From positions 27,420-91,419 of the forward strand of contig WBMW01005075.1 in the NCBI GenBank assembly GCA_013396635.1: a stretch of DNA of 64,000 nucleotides, given 5' to 3'. Positions within the stretch are counted from its first letter, which is position 1, and the number at the start of each line of letters is the position of its first letter. Shown here piece by piece: positions 12,036 to 26,382 of this stretch. This stretch comes from Penelope pileata (taxonomy: Eukaryota; Chordata; Aves; Galliformes; Cracidae). The notes under the pieces were generated by a model. That model did not search any database and had not been told where the DNA came from. It was given only the letters and a program-made list of their open reading frames with translations. A program made the position numbers and the translations under genes.

Positions 12036-12799
12036 TTCACTCCTGGGGGAAGAACAATGAATCCTAACTACACTGAGAACTGGAGCCTCAGCCCCTCAAT
12101 TTAGTTGCTCCCTAGAGTGCCTCACACTTGCAGCTATGAACTAATCGAGCTAAAAAGGCAGAGGGAGAGAGGCTGTCATTTCTATTTTTGAATACAAAGG
12201 AGGCAGTCAGGTATCATCAAGATGAAGGCTAGCAAGACTGACACAGACAGGATTTATGTCTAACAACCATGTTGGGTAAGGAAGCCACAGGTCACTGCAG
12301 GCTTCTTCCAGCAGATTTGTAGGATATGTTTTTGAGCAAGAAAAGCAGGCTCGAGTACTCTATCTCATTAAACTCTCTAATCCCAAGACCAGCCCATTTC
12401 AAAAGTAGAATCAGATTTTTTTGTACAATCTTTGAAATTCTCTTTCATCATAAAGAGGAAAACATAGTATCTCATGAAAACTTGGTAAAATCCTTTACCT
12501 CTTTCTCACAGCATGCAGCAAGCACCAAACAGAACTCAATGTAGTTCTTAGTTTATTTTTAGAATCCAAAAATGAAGTATCACCAGGGTTCCCAATTACT
12601 TGTCTAATACATTTTTTAAAAGCAGGCTCAGACAGTAAGCCTGTGCTTACAAGCAAGCACATTTTACATTCAGAAAAGTTCAAAAGAAATTCAGAGAAAC
12701 TGCCAGGAGTCGCTAACAGTTCCTTTGACACTGAAGAACTTTTCTTCATTAGGCATTCTCATGAAGTCATGTGGTGTTTTAACGGGCAGACTCTACACC

Positions 12800-12818
12800 A
12801 AAAAAAAAAAAAAAAAAA
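12800..12818. repeat. Poly-A run
   Basis: Nineteen A residues in a row. No processed-transcript-like sequence is recognisable immediately upstream, so I do not call a retropseudogene. Confidence 0.85.
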
Positions 12819-13104
12819 GGCTGGCTTTAGTTAGTCGAGGCTAAACGCCTGAACTCCTATATTGTGGAGGTATATTTTAGATCACTGAAATGAATGCTTT
12901 AAAAATAGGGACTTGATAAGTCCCACAATACCAGACTGCACAGATGCCAGTAACTAAGACAGAAAAGAGCAAGTTTTGTGCAAAACACTGAGAGTTTTAC
13001 TCAGTGAGCTTACAGTGTGGAAGGAAACTATTGGACTAGAACAAGATTAAGAGTAGACACACCCACAAACCATTCTGAGAATTGACCTTATAATAAAAAA
13101 AAGG

Positions 13105-13880
13105 AACAAAAAAGTGGATCACAGTAATGAAACTTGATACTGGTTAAAAGCAAAATTGGAACCTCTGTCAATACAGAGGCAGAAAAGAACACCATATTGC
13201 AAGAGCTGAATTGTCTTGGAAGACCAAAGTGATAGCAATGACAAAATGCAATACCACAAAGTCATGGTCAAGCACTCCGGGAACAGCAAGAATTTCTCCT
13301 GAAAGCTGGAGAATCATCAGCTGGAAATAACAAAGGAGGAGAATGACTTCAACATACTAATCAATTGGGATGCATACAAACTATCAGAGAGATGCAGTGT
13401 GAAAAAGGCAACTGCAATCTGTGGCTGTATCAAGGGAGGCATTTTCAGCAGAGATGAGAACACATTAAAGTCATTTTACAAGGAACTGATAAATTTTAAA
13501 CTGGAATTCTGTGAATTTTCCCGGTCATCTATCTTCAAAAAAACATGAATTCAAGTTGAAGCAGGTACAGGGAAAAGTTACTAGAATGACCAGGGAAGCA
13601 AAGAGAAGTTAGTACAAAGAGAATACTAAAAGCCTGCTTTAATTAGCCCAGCAAAATGAAGGCTGGGAAGTAATGAGAGTGCACTCTATAAATAAATCAA
13701 GGATGTAAGAAAGGGGAAGGAAAAAACTCTGAAGCTATAGACATCGCTGGCACACAAAGTGGATATTTACAAGCAGTTAGAAACTGGAACTACTCATCAT
13801 CAAATTAACAAAATCTTGGAATAGTTTTCACCAAAATCAATAGGGTTAAGAAATGTCACAGGAGCAAGAGGCATTTTTGT
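13105..13880 (+). mobile_element. Ancient CR1-group LINE remnant (ORF2 C-terminal half)
   Basis: Plus-strand translation in broken frames gives a series of blocks that follow the CR1 ORF2 order. HQLEITKEENDF (near 13318-13353) precedes the usual KDLGV segment, then AICGCIKGG (near 13411-13440) matches the ILGCIKRS block, FSRDENTLKSFYKELI matches SRDREVLVPLYKALV, and KLEFCEF matches HLEYCVQF. The phrase QVQ/RRAT appears as the degraded CAGGTACAGGGAAAAGTTAC at 13562-13581. Divergence is far higher than in the other CR1 copies here, and the tail lacks ATTCTATG units. It resembles the old CR1 lineages shared with turtles and crocodilians. Ends are approximate. Confidence 0.8.
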
Positions 13881-16800
13881 GTGGCATTTCACAATATCAT
13901 TATCTATAGAAACTGGGCACTACTGATGAAGGCCAGAAGATTCCTGGGAGCCCTATTTTCTACAGGTTTCTCCTTATCAATATTCCAAGCTGAGAAACCA
14001 CTTTTAGGACTGTCATCCCTTTTACATTTTCTCTTTTCCTATGTGTAGTGAAGAAGCACAGGTCTACATGCAGGCACTTTCCTATAAAACATCTTCATTC
14101 TGATGTACTTCTTAGCTCAGCCAAAGCTAAAGCACTGATGTTTTCTGACATAACCACCAGCATACATAAAGGTGTAAAAGCGGTTTTGACAGCCTTAAGC
14201 AAAAAGTTAGAGTATTTTTAACATCTGCAGTGTATCCCAATACAGCAACACCGAACAGTAACTTTACAGATCATGCTGTTCTGCGTAATTAACCAGTCTG
14301 CCAGTTCTTGATTTCCTCCACCCTTGCATTGCAACCTCCACAGAAAACCGGTAATAAACTAACACCTGTTCCACGCTGCATTGTTGAGCAAACTACAACA
14401 ACTAGTCAACCACTCTAACTACGCTACTTAACATAAGCAACGTCCCAGTATCCTGATCTGCTTACGTAATTGTTTCAATTGTACTGAAACACATAACTTC
14501 GTCAGGTAACATGGCATTAACCACAAACACAAAAACTGTATTTTACCAGTTTTAGCCTTTAAACACTAAAATGTTGATGTGTTTTAAAAATAATGCTCCC
14601 ATTTGAATGAAAAGAGTTGCTTAAAAGTAACATCTGAAAAGAGCAAATTTCCTTCAATATTTTTCACCATTAATCAGAACCAGCCGATCATGCAGATCAA
14701 CAAAAACCAAACAGTAGCTTGATTAGCCCTACTGCAATCCATCTAACATGTAAATCCAATCGGTCTAATCTATATACTAAATGTGCAATATTTAAATGGA
14801 CCTGCAGTCAGTAATCTAGTAGAATAGCTATTATTTCCAAACACAGTTACAGTAAAATCCAAAATACTGCCCAGAAGCTCCATGCTTTTCAAGGAAGAGT
14901 ATAATACTGTGAAGAGCCATATGTTGTGAAAGATCCACAGCCAGAAATACAGAGCACGCTAGCAATGGTCTTCCTTAGCAATAATTCAGTGGTATCTAGC
15001 ACGATAGTTAAGTTACTCTGGCTAGACTACAAATGTGTATCCAGGAAATCAGGCAATAGGCATGTCCCAAATACCTTGTGTTCAGATCTCAGGCAATTCT
15101 TACACAGCATCTGTAGGAATGTACACATGCAACCTGGAACTGTGGAGAGCCTGGTGGAAGACAAACCTGGTATGCAGATTTAGAAGCTTGATTATCATGG
15201 GGTTTTGTATTGTATATGTGGCTGGTCACACAACCTTAGCTTAAAACACAATCTGCATGGGCCACTAATAAAACCATAAGCCTCTTCCTGAGATACTACC
15301 CATGCCAGACAGAAAGGTCTAGGGATGGGAGGAGGCATTTTCAGTCTGTATGAAAGTAAGATAGCTATATTCCATGTCTAGTTCTGTATTTGTCCTAAAG
15401 TTCACTTAACTTGTGTAATTTTTCTGCAGTTTCAACCACTGCGGTACTGATCAGTTAACAGGGAATTTTCCTTCCAATTCACTAAAGCTTGCACCTGGGG
15501 ATACCGTGCTAACACAATGATCCTCATTATTTCTGTGACTGAAAACTCAGTGTTAGTTTTCATAAACAGTCAGAGACAAATTTTGCTTGAGTAGTTACAG
15601 TTTCTGCATGTTAATCCCTTTCTAGCTAGGTTTATTTCCTTTCAGTTAAATTCTGTCAGACTGTGGTCTCTGTATCATTGTATTCTCAACTTCCAACAAA
15701 AAGACCTTGAGTAAGGCATGTCATTCATTTTCAGTAAAACATACCTATTTTCATCTAATACACAGTCCAGTCCTGATGCATGTATACAACAAAAATATCT
15801 AACGGAAACAGCATGATGATCAGGTAGAGAAAATCAATTGCGAATACCCAGTTGGTACGAGAGAGACTATGACGGTGTAAGATGGAAAAGGAATATGCAA
15901 CTTGCTGCTTTGAGCACGGTGCTCCTAGAGAGAAAAAGAGAGCTGCTGCTCTTTCAGGATCAGGTATACTTAGAAGCCTCTCTGCATGGGTGATATTGAT
16001 TTAGAGGCATTCCTTATGTAATGGCCATCTGTAACGTTATAATTAGACCAAGCAGCATACGCGCTGGAGTCCTTTTCAATTCTATGGGCACACAGCCCTT
16101 CATGCGTAACTGGCATATTAGGTGTCTTCAACAGTGACCTCTCCCTTTCAGTTTGCAATTTGTCATTTGAGGCTAAATAGCATTCTTTGCTTTAACATAT
16201 TTTAGTCTTCTTTGAAAGTATACAATAATCTCAGCTGGCACCAATATTTTGACTGGTTCTCTAAAAATCATTCATTTACGTAAATTACGTAATTATTTCA
16301 TTTACTTGGTTCACTAATTAGCACTATTAAGGATTTTGTGGCAATAAATGAAGACAAAATAATGACAATTTGAATAAGCATGTTTTTCTAAAACTGCCAC
16401 TCAAAAATTATCTTAAAAAAAACAGTAACGCTATGGATTTTCACTGTAATTTTTCCCGCTGCTGACCTGGGAAAGACATTCTTGTTGATGTAGAGACCAT
16501 GTATTATCTTCACAGTAGGGCTTTCTCATTAGTTTTGAAACAGATCAGGAACGGATTTTTTACTTTAATGGCACAGTCTTTCAAAAAAGAGGAAAATTGA
16601 AGAAAATATATAAAACGATACAGCAAACTTTGAAATCAAATGTGACACTGAAAATGTAATAATCCTTTTGAAACTCTTTCCTTAAATTCTAAGAAAATAT
16701 GAAGCTTTTGTGGCAAATGACAGAAATAATAAATATACTACTAAAAGAAAATGCATCTTTTTAAATTATAATTTACAAAGGAAGAACTACCACAAGGTTA

Positions 16801-19059
16801 AAACTCATGCTATTACGGGTCTCCTACCTGTGGAAATCAAAGTAGGTACCTACAGTGAGTTAAATCTGAGTATGGATCTGCATAGTACCAGCAGTGAGCT
16901 TCACCATCCAATAGCGTGTTCCATTTGCCTCAATTTCTCAATGGCTTGAGACTTGTGCAACACAACTATAGGACAGCTTTATCTGATCACAGTAGCTGTT
17001 AGCATTGTCCAAAGTCATTAATATACAACTAGCAGTGGATTTATAAAGCACAATCTCAAACTAGTTCCCTAAAAATAGATGTCCACATCCCAAGACGTGG
17101 GATTACACTCCATGTGTCATTACAACCAGCACCCTTTTGATAGATTGTCAATCAAAGGTTCTCCTTTCTAAAGTAATTTGTTATGCCCCAAACCCAGATT
17201 CAAAAGAAACCATCAAGAAGTTGTGACAAATTGACTACAGCATGCATCTCCACTGCAAGCTTCTTGCCTTTCCACAGTTCCTGATCACATACCACCTCAT
17301 AAATACTATTTCAATACTCAGCTTAAATAAATTACTTATTTCCAGATAAGGGTATGGTGTAAGTAAAATGATAGTGTGTTACAAGCACAAGGAATGCACA
17401 GCTAAGAGCCATGTTCTCTCAACGGTCTTTTCACCTGTCTTTTAATAACCTTAGAACACTACATACCCAGAAAAAAATTAGAATGCCTTTTTTCTGCAAG
17501 ACCAACATGGCTACCTCTGATAAAGCACAAGTCTGAAGTACTGCGAAGGTCATGGCTCAGTATTTAGCCTAAAGTAAAACATTTATTAACGCTACTCTTC
17601 CTTTGTACTACTCCTCCTTCAGATGGAATAGAGAAGGAAGAAAACTCACCTCAGAAGCAGGGAAGCTGCAGCAAAGAGATAGTATAAAAGCATGAAACAC
17701 AGACAGCTGCCCAGAAGAACCCTCCCAGGCATCACCCAAACCACAGCAAGCATCAGAAGTGACCTCACTGTGTCAGGCAGTTGGCTGGACAGCATGGTGC
17801 ATCCTAAAACATCTGTCAAGGACTAACCCTCTGGTATAAAGACTTGTGCAATGCTTCTGAGATAGCATAGAATGGAGATCAATGGTGTGTTGCAAACAGC
17901 ATCCACACTTCAGTAATCCTACACCAGCACAATCCTTGACGGAGATGACAGCTGTTTGGCAACCAGTAGCTGAACACAAGAGTATATTGTACAGTACAAA
18001 GAAAAATACAAAACAGATATATTCAATGCTGTTTTCTATTAAAAAAAAAAAAAAACAGTGCATGCAACTAAAATCCAACAAATATGAGATTGACAGGAAG
18101 CTACCCTAGAATAAAATCCAAAATAAGAACATTAGAAAATCAAAATTACAATCAGGGCTGTACTGAACATTGGATTTTCTTGCTTTATTTGAGAAAAATA
18201 TTTTATTCACTGTTAACAAGGGTATTGTGGAGATCAAAGATCTAATCGTAAAAAATACACATCAAACGACCTGCAAAATCACCCTTTCTTCTCTCGTTAT
18301 TGAGCTTATAAAATGTTTTTATTATTTCATTTTTGTTGCAAAACTTTATGAAGCGCTTTCTTTTCCATTCTCCGGATACTGCGAAAACCTTAAAGCAATG
18401 AAAAAGCTTCAGTGGACACAAAACATAGCTGTGTTCTTTCAAACAGAGTTCTGATCTAATTAAGTTGAAATAGCGCAGAACATGCTAAAATAGAAAATGA
18501 TGAACCTATAACTGTATTTCAGCTGAGCACACTGTAGCAGAGTAATTTTTTTCATACAGCAACCAATGCTTACAGGCATTTCGAAATTGCTAAAGTAATT
18601 GAAAGAAGTAAGTAGGATACAAATGTATGCATTTGCAAAAGGTGGACAGTGAGATAAGAAGCTTAGGTGTGTTGATAAACCTGTCTGAAAGTAGCTTTGC
18701 TTCATACATTGCTTTTTTCTGGAGTCAGTTTTATTTTCTGCTACACTTTGATCAGAAACCAACTTTTAATTGTGCTTAGCATATTTTAAACAAGAACATT
18801 TTAAATGCACTGTTCTCTTTCATGTTTCTAGTGGTGCTGGATGATAAAGTTAATTTTCTAACACTTTACCACGTGTAGGGAAGTGACAGCAATGGCTCAA
18901 ACAAGGAGGAAATGTCTGAAACAGGCAAAAATAAGTGTTCTCTGCTGCACAAAGGTGCAAGTGTGAACAATGGCTCACCAGATTAAAACTGTCCCCAAAA
19001 CTGCAAAATACTTGTCCTGAAATGAATGGATTGTACATGAAGTTTTCTTCACATATACA
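13881..19059. other. AT-rich non-coding stretch
   Basis: No gene, RNA gene or mobile element could be supported. Reading frames are short and uninformative. There is a palindromic ACGTAAATTACGTAATT-type stretch near 16278 and a 14-base A run near 18040. It is most simply intronic DNA downstream, in the minus sense, of the recognised COMMD10 exons. Confidence 0.55.
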
Positions 19060-19594
19060 CAGGTCGCTCCAAAACTAATGTCTCCCATTTATTTCCATGG
19101 AAACTACAACAAAGAGTACAATAACATGGATAGAGCAAATTCTCAGCTACAAAACATTACTTTTCAACCCAGTCACCACCATTAGCTGTGCATTTTCACC
19201 AGCCATGAACAAGAGCTGCATGCGGCACTCGTAACAACCTGCATCAGCGGAGGTGACCGCTATTGCTGTTGTCACTGCTGAAACACACCACCACCCCTCA
19301 CTGTGCTCACATCCACTCTTTGGGCTCCATAAGTGTTCAGCAAACGTCAGTGAATGTCAGTGGGTGCCACTTTTTCCACATGGAGGAATTCAATTCCACT
19401 CCTTTGCTCCATCCACATTCCCATGTCAGACGCCATTGTGTCAGAGTGCCCCTCTGCTGCCATCTGTCACACGGCAACAGCATAGAATGGAATACTGGTG
19501 GGAAGGTTCAACCTCTGCTGCCATCCCACCAACATCTGTCTCTGACGTCGTGGGCCAATGTCATAAGATAGGCATTACTTTTGGAGCAGCCCTA
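19060..19594 (+). mobile_element. Non-autonomous mariner-type element (Galluhop-like) with both ends
   Basis: The left end CAGGTCGCTCCAAAACTAAT (19060-19079) and the right end, read in reverse as AGGGCTGCTCCAAAAGTAAT (about 19574-19593), are imperfect inverted repeats, with similarity continuing as TGTCTCCCATTT against TGCCTATCTTAT. The right end is followed by a sequence containing TA; the left flank has CA where TA is expected, probably by mutation. At about 534 bases it is too short for a roughly 1 kb transposase frame. The two overlapping frames across it (19253-19639, 19263-19571) show no transposase motif. It is a deleted passenger element. The name Galluhop is from memory of its terminal repeat. 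Confidence 0.85.
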
Positions 19595-22500
19595 ATAGTT
19601 CAGTATTTTCCACATGCAGCTCAAACTTACAGTACCTAAGTCCCTTAAATTCAAGGCACTGTTTTACATTTAACAAGATTAAATCTAATTAAACACAAAA
19701 TACAAGTAAAAGTAACTAATATGTTGAAGAAACTAGAGCATGGATGGTTGCCAGATTATGAAATCTACATGCATGACCTATTCCTACTTGGAAGGAAAAT
19801 CTCCATTTTTTTTAAGGCTTCGTTTATATTCACTTTTTGAAAAATTCTAATACTTATTTTTCAATTAAGGTTTAAGAAGGTTGGGAACTACTTTTTTAAT
19901 ATCATCTTGACAGATTATAACGAAGATATTTCTTTCAAAATGATTACCGTATTCTAGTGGAATAGATTTTCATGCATTGATTACTTACACTTTAAAATAC
20001 TTAAGATCATTTTAGATTGGAAATGAAAATAAAATATATAGTTATATAAAACTATGCTGGACTTGGCAAGATTTTATAACTCTTCAGCTATGTCTTAGTC
20101 ATCTACTGAACTTCCAGACATCATGATGTTCAACTCTTCAAGCATTTATTGACATACCTTATAAACATTTTCTAATACTTACTTTTCCTTCTTGAAGCAA
20201 ATCAGTGGTAACATGCAAGCAGAACTTCAGAATAGAAAGTCCCATTTTCTAAAAGTGGGAATGACTTAAGTTTAATGGCTTTTTTACCCACCATTTTCTT
20301 CATTCAGGAAAAGATTCATTGTTTTCCAACAAAGTAGTAATCCTCACGAGTAATCGAGTAACAGCAACATGGGTATTGACACTCAAAAGAAGCACTGCAA
20401 ACAAGTACACAAGTTCTCCTACTTCGATCAGGTAATCATGGTGAAGGGATGTCCTTTAGGACAAGTGGGAGAGCGACTTAATTCAAAAAAAGCTCACTCC
20501 TCTTTTAAAAAAATGAAACATAAGATTATCACCTGAAACCCTGGGAGAAAAAAGCAAATTCAAAAGTTCACATTAAAAATACTGAAGCCTGCAGGACTAT
20601 AAGCACTTCACACATCTGTCTCCTCCAAAAGCACATCTGCATTTGCTACTCCAAGTTACACTGAATCCTAAGTTGCTTGCCTGGCAAGGTATACAGGATA
20701 CAAAGACAAATCTCAAATGAGGGAACAATGTTTCAGGATTCTGACCCAATTACTGTTTTTAGAAAAGCTTCCAAACAAAACCGGAAGTAAAAGGTCACAG
20801 AAGTGAAGTTACCTTAGTTCTCAATGTTTGACTACTCTTCAAGTATTTCAAAAATAATTTCTGTACTCTGAAATAACATCTCTTGAAAACCAAAAACACA
20901 CAGGGGAAATCAGAAATTCCACAGTCAGAAGAAAACAACTGATATTGCAAGTCATTTCAGTATGTGAGGAAAACTACTTGTCCCTTATCCTTAAAGCATC
21001 AACGATGCAGGTGCATCAGCCAGTTATTAAAAGACTTCTGATATAGAACTGTTCTCAGCAAAATAGCACACTTCACCTAGTCTTGTCCCTACTCTTTAAC
21101 TGTCGTCACTAGAGAAAGCAGAAACATTTGGTTTCACTTTGTTCCTCTGGTGTAATTTTGCCAGAAATATGTATTTCCAATAAAACCTACTATGAAAAAT
21201 ACAGCTTAACCTTTCCTCCCAACTCTGTAACTCATGCTTCACTTATCTGAAAATCTCAGTTTTCTTGACTTGGGTCTTCCTGCACTTTTTCACAGAATCA
21301 CAGAATTTTCTTCTCTTTAGAACCATTTGGAGTTGAGATGTTCCTCCATTTAAGCCTTTTACTTTATTGTGCATACCTATTTATAGACTTAATGTTTCAG
21401 TCAATACGAGGGATTAGGATAGAAAATAACTTGTGATCTGTTCCCCTGTGTTTCTTACTGTAGTAAAAAGCAAAGTTGTTCAGCAATTTGGCAGTCTTGT
21501 TGGCTGTGAAGTGTCATTAAGTAAGAGATGGCAAGTTTTATCACGCACCTCTGACTACTAAATTCACAAAACAAACAGAAGGTTTACCATGGGAGGTAGA
21601 GAGATCAGGCAATATCCTCAAGTCACTCTTCCAGTAAAACAGCGTGTGGTTACTAAAATTGCTATGGGAGAATGGGAGTTCATCAGAAACACACCGTTCT
21701 AGGTGAAAACGTACCTTAACCTTTTACATTATCACTCCTTAAAAAACACAAGGTATGCAAAGGCGGATGCTTGTACACCAGTAAAAACTAAAACACTAAA
21801 TATGAAGCAGCATCATGCTAAAATCTTTTATGTACCCTTTGTTGTTAAGCTGTAGTATTACACTAAGGAAAGAAAGTCTCTGCATGTGTCCTCCAGTAAT
21901 GCAGTTCAGTTGATTTTAATGCATTATGTGATTGCAGCTGAGGAGGCCGCAGTAAAGGGGTAAACAAGACGACTGTTTTCTTTTGAGCCAGTAGCATGCA
22001 ATTATTCCACTCAATGGACTACTCGTATGATTTTGCAGAGGAGTAAAGTTATATTTGGGTATCTGCACAGTGCACACAAATTTTGCTTTGACTCCATTTT
22101 GTTTTATGGTTCCTTGATATTGAAAGTGTATTAAAAAATAGTCCTTCACTCAGAAAACTTAATTTAACCTAACATTCCACCACATTACTCACAGCTTTCC
22201 TTAACCATGTATCCTCTTTTCTAATACTTCATGAAACATGGTCTTACTTCCCCTAAGCACCAATTAAAAATCTTCCAGGAGGTAGAAAAACACTATTTCT
22301 CAACAGACAGCTATTACATCACCTCCACAAACACATGTGGATTTCGTACTGTGCTCACAATAATTGCTGCATTGAAGAAGCCTTATTTCCCTGTTTCATT
22401 TCTGCAAAAGGGACAAAACGTGTTCTGGGAATGAATGTAAATGTCAAATATTAAAACCAATGTTCCAAAGACAGGATTCAGGTTACCCAGGTTATTAGAA

Positions 22501-25500
22501 TTACAAAACCTGGCTTCTCAAAATGCAAATGAATTATTCTAAACTAAATGTAACACCAAGAAGGTAAAAAACCCCACAATTTTAATTATCCATGAAGACT
22601 ATTTCTTACTGTTCCCTGTCATATGCCCCACTAGGCCAGCCCTTTAAAGTGGCATGGGTGAAGAGCAGAGGGTATTTGACATTTTTACGACTTTTTCAAG
22701 GCCACAGGTATCATGGATGTGATATCATAAACCAGGCCAGTACTGGGGTGATGGAACACAAAGAATGAATCAATCCCTTGATCACAAAAAATAATAATAG
22801 TTAATATAAATAACATACACAGCCCTTTGCTTTCAATAAGCAACCTTTGTTTCAATGATCATGTTAACAGAATTTACCAGCAGAAATGGAGAAAACTGAT
22901 CACACTGGTAACAAAGTATCTGGAGTTTCTGACTACAGGGCCCTAGCAAACATGGAAACAAACAACCATGAATCTAAGAGGAACAATAATGCACAAAAAC
23001 TTTCACAACATAGAAATATACTATGTACCACTCTTCTCCACATGAAATATTTTCTGTAGCCTTGATAACTCCATGAGAACATAAATAAATGATGGAAATA
23101 GTAATGAACTATGCCTGGAAAACAAAGACAAGACTATACATTAGGTCAAGCCCAGCCTAAAAACTAGGCCAGTTGCTTGCTCATGTCAGAAGGCACTGCA
23201 TTCGCTAGGCGGCTGCCTGCACCGATGGGTAGGTGTGCAACCAGCAAAGAAACGAACACCAGTAATTTCAAGACTAATCCAGCCCCATCCTTTCTCCACC
23301 TCTTCCTTCACTTCTCCAGGCACTCTTTTCTGTAAAACTTGATTTTACATAATATAGCCATATTGAGATGCAAATCTGAAGTTTCTCTTACACTGTTTTT
23401 AACTGTGCCATTAACACCATAATTGTCAGAACTCCCTCACCCACTCACCCACCAGCGTGCTATGTGTACCATATTTGTATTGCCAAACAAAACACAAAGG
23501 AGCAAACTGCAATAATAAAGCATAGACCTGCACAGTGGTTACAGCACAAAACTAAAGACAATAAAAGGATGTCTGGGTTTCTTCCCTTGAGTTCTTGACA
23601 GCATTTCAGTTGTACTTATTTTATGTTTCAAAGTATCTGATAGCATTAAATAGTTCAGATTGCATCAAATGTTATGACACAAGTTAGGAATACCCTTGTT
23701 CCTCTCTACTGAGAAGAATTAAGACATCCTGCATCCCAGCAGACAGTGCTTGGATGCTGTTGCTGAATTTACCATCAAATTGCTGGGTGACCTTTTGCTA
23801 ACATTTTACCTCCACATGCATTAGTCTGTTTCAGATTAAAGAATTCAAATATTTCTCTCTTGTCATAAAGCTTTTAGCAATTTACTAACAGAAATTTCAT
23901 ATTAAAAACAGTATCTGAGAAAGACTTTATTCCAATTTGTTAACAATGTAATTGTACCATTAACTCACAACTGGTTAGGTTGTTACACCTAAGAAGAAGT
24001 ATGTCTTAGAGAGCTCTGGAAGAGATAAAAAAAGATTTCCACATTCCTACTTCACTGCAAAGACCGTGTTCCATTACAACAAAGAAAGGGTTCATTTTGC
24101 ATTTCCAAGCTCTTTGGAAGTCTAATTTAAGGAGTGAATCAATATTATAGACAAGACCCCGGGGGTGAGGGGGCACGTGTTAGAAGCAACTGGTAGGACA
24201 TTCCAGTGAGTGATTTTTTCCCTTAAATAAAGCATAATTTTTATACAGAGTAAGTGAGGAAATCAACTGTGTTATTATTCCTGCTATGTTCTACAATAAT
24301 CACATCATATTTTATCATCAGTGAACACTGCAGGCTAGGATGCAGTTTTATGTGAAATTGATCAGTAACTTGCACTGGTAGAATACCACTGTTAAAAGCA
24401 GAAAAAACATCCTAGTGAAAAACTCCTTCCAGGCCTAGCCTGAAAATAGCTAATACAAAAGCTATATTTTACAAAATTATTTCTACTATAAATCTTTTAA
24501 ACTTATTAAATATACAGGCATAATATTTCATAATCTTCTTTTTGTTCCTTCCACCTTATGAAAGCTAAACATGAATTCAGTCTACTAATTGGCTTGTACA
24601 GCTTGGTTTTACAGACCTTCACATTCTAGTAGATATAAAAAACAACCACATGCACATGAGATCGCAGTGCCACAGAAACACGTCCATCCACTATTAATTA
24701 AACCTTCCCCAGCAGGAAGCCCAGCTTCTCCATTCCCACTCACCACTTTGCTTTCAGTGTTTGCAGTGCAGGGATGAAAGCACATGGATGGCACAGCTCA
24801 CAGCACAGGACCACGTGCTCCAGTGCTGGCACGGCTCCACACGCAGGCATGCTGACTGCGGACTGACCTAGGATGCATGTGCAAGCAGGCAGACGCAGTT
24901 TAGTTTTGTTTTCTAGTTGTGAACAGGAGGGACAAAGCTACACAGAATTCAAATATTCCACAGTGCTTACACAGTTTTTTTTCATAGAGCATTATCACTG
25001 TATTGAAATTAGTATCTAAAGAAAGCACTGCAGAACTGCAAGTTGTATCACTTAACAGATTAACATACCAATGGGAGGAAGACTACATGTGTAAGACTAA
25101 AACCAGGAACTGAATTTAGCAATAGTATGAATATTTTGCAGTGGTGGCAAGAAATTGCTATTTTTACGTACAGAGAAAATGGATTCTGGTGTGAGGAATT
25201 TATAATTGCATACCTTATTCAGACACAAAGCAGTAAGTTTTTAAAAAATCATGCTTTTCAGACCTTCTTATAAAAATTGTTCATGAAAGTTGCCTATCAC
25301 AATTACACAGTTTCTGAATTCAGAGCAATGCAGATTTCAGAAATGAATTTGTAGTAAATTAAAGTCAGAGAGTAAAATGTTGCATTTTTAATTGGTTTTG
25401 CATTGTTAATTGATTTTAAGATACAATCTTCATGTCCTACTGATGACATATTACACTGTAGAATGTGGAGACAGATTACAGATTCATAAAAGAAACAGAA

Positions 25501-26382
25501 AAGAATTGCTTTGAAATACTGCTCTGCTAACAAGTTTAAATGACTTGTGTTCCTCCTAAAATAAATCAAGTCAATAATTACAAAAAGCAAAAAGAGATCA
25601 GAATCCAAGACCCAAACTGTTCTTTCCTGCAGTTTAAGTTCTACTCACAGCAACAGCAACCACAATTATTTGTATGTGAACTATTTTAATATAGTATTAA
25701 ACATGGAACACCAAAAAATTTGGACTCCAAGCACAGTTGCTACTGTCTTTCACCCTTTATTCTGTTCACTGGTTTTATCCTATTTTATTACTTTCATTCT
25801 CGTCAAAGAGCTCCTTATTGTTCATGTTTCACATAAGTAATATAATGCTAGGTTACACTAACTACAGCAATACCAATTAACTTTTGACACAAGGCTCAAG
25901 TCTGACAAGTTATGAACAACTCATTATTTTCCACTTTCTAGTAGTCACCGAGCAGTTTTAATAGGATTCAATTTCATTGAAAGACCGATCTACAATGCTA
26001 TAGCACTTTTGTACATCTCCAGTTAAGTAGCATTTCTAACGAAAATTCAGTTGAACAGTTTAACATAATAATCAGAATGGAAAATGTGACAAACTGTCTT
26101 GAATCCTGTTTTTTAGAAAGGGCTGAAACACAAAAGCTGTGTGAAATTCTTGTCTAGGAAAGAGATCTCTTGATTGGTGGATGTAGTGTTTCTGTTGCTT
26201 TTTTCCTCTGAAAGGGTGGGTGACTCTTCCTGGAACCTGCACATTCTTGCTTACTTTTCTTGTTTAAATGAACCAGAACAGATTAAATACTGAATTAGTC
26301 ATGACTCTATTTACCTTCCTTTTCAGGATTCTACAGAAGAGTCTAGTTACACCTTAATAGTCGAAACCTCTTGAAAATTTAG
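19595..26382. other. AT-rich non-coding stretch
   Basis: No coding exon or complete repeat was recognised. A doubled CACAGAAT word at 21291-21307 looks like a CR1 tail, but the sequence beside it does not continue as CR1. A patch at 24770-24900 is richer in G and C and repeats GCAGG/GCACGG words without an identifiable source. Otherwise it is plain intron-like DNA. Confidence 0.55.

Larger units (their letters stand above)
9746..13104. other. Non-coding stretch with a microsatellite and one GC-rich patch
   Basis: No gene or identifiable large repeat is seen. It holds the TATG/TG-rich microsatellite at 10839-10922, a 19-base A run at 12800-12818, and a patch at about 11860-12035 that is clearly richer in G and C than its surroundings. 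Reading frames across that patch (minus strand) show no recognisable domain. The rest is AT-rich intron-like DNA. Confidence 0.55.

Noticed and set aside
21291..21307. Doubled CACAGAAT word like a CR1 tail
   Set aside because: The sequence that follows does not match the CR1 3' region, so 17 bases alone are not enough to call an element.
25770..25830. Minus-strand NNKELFDENESNK, resembling the HKELFD motif expected in the last COMMD10 exon
   Set aside because: Only KELFD matches. An in-frame stop lies just upstream and another just downstream, there is no splice acceptor, and flanking residues do not fit. Treated as chance.
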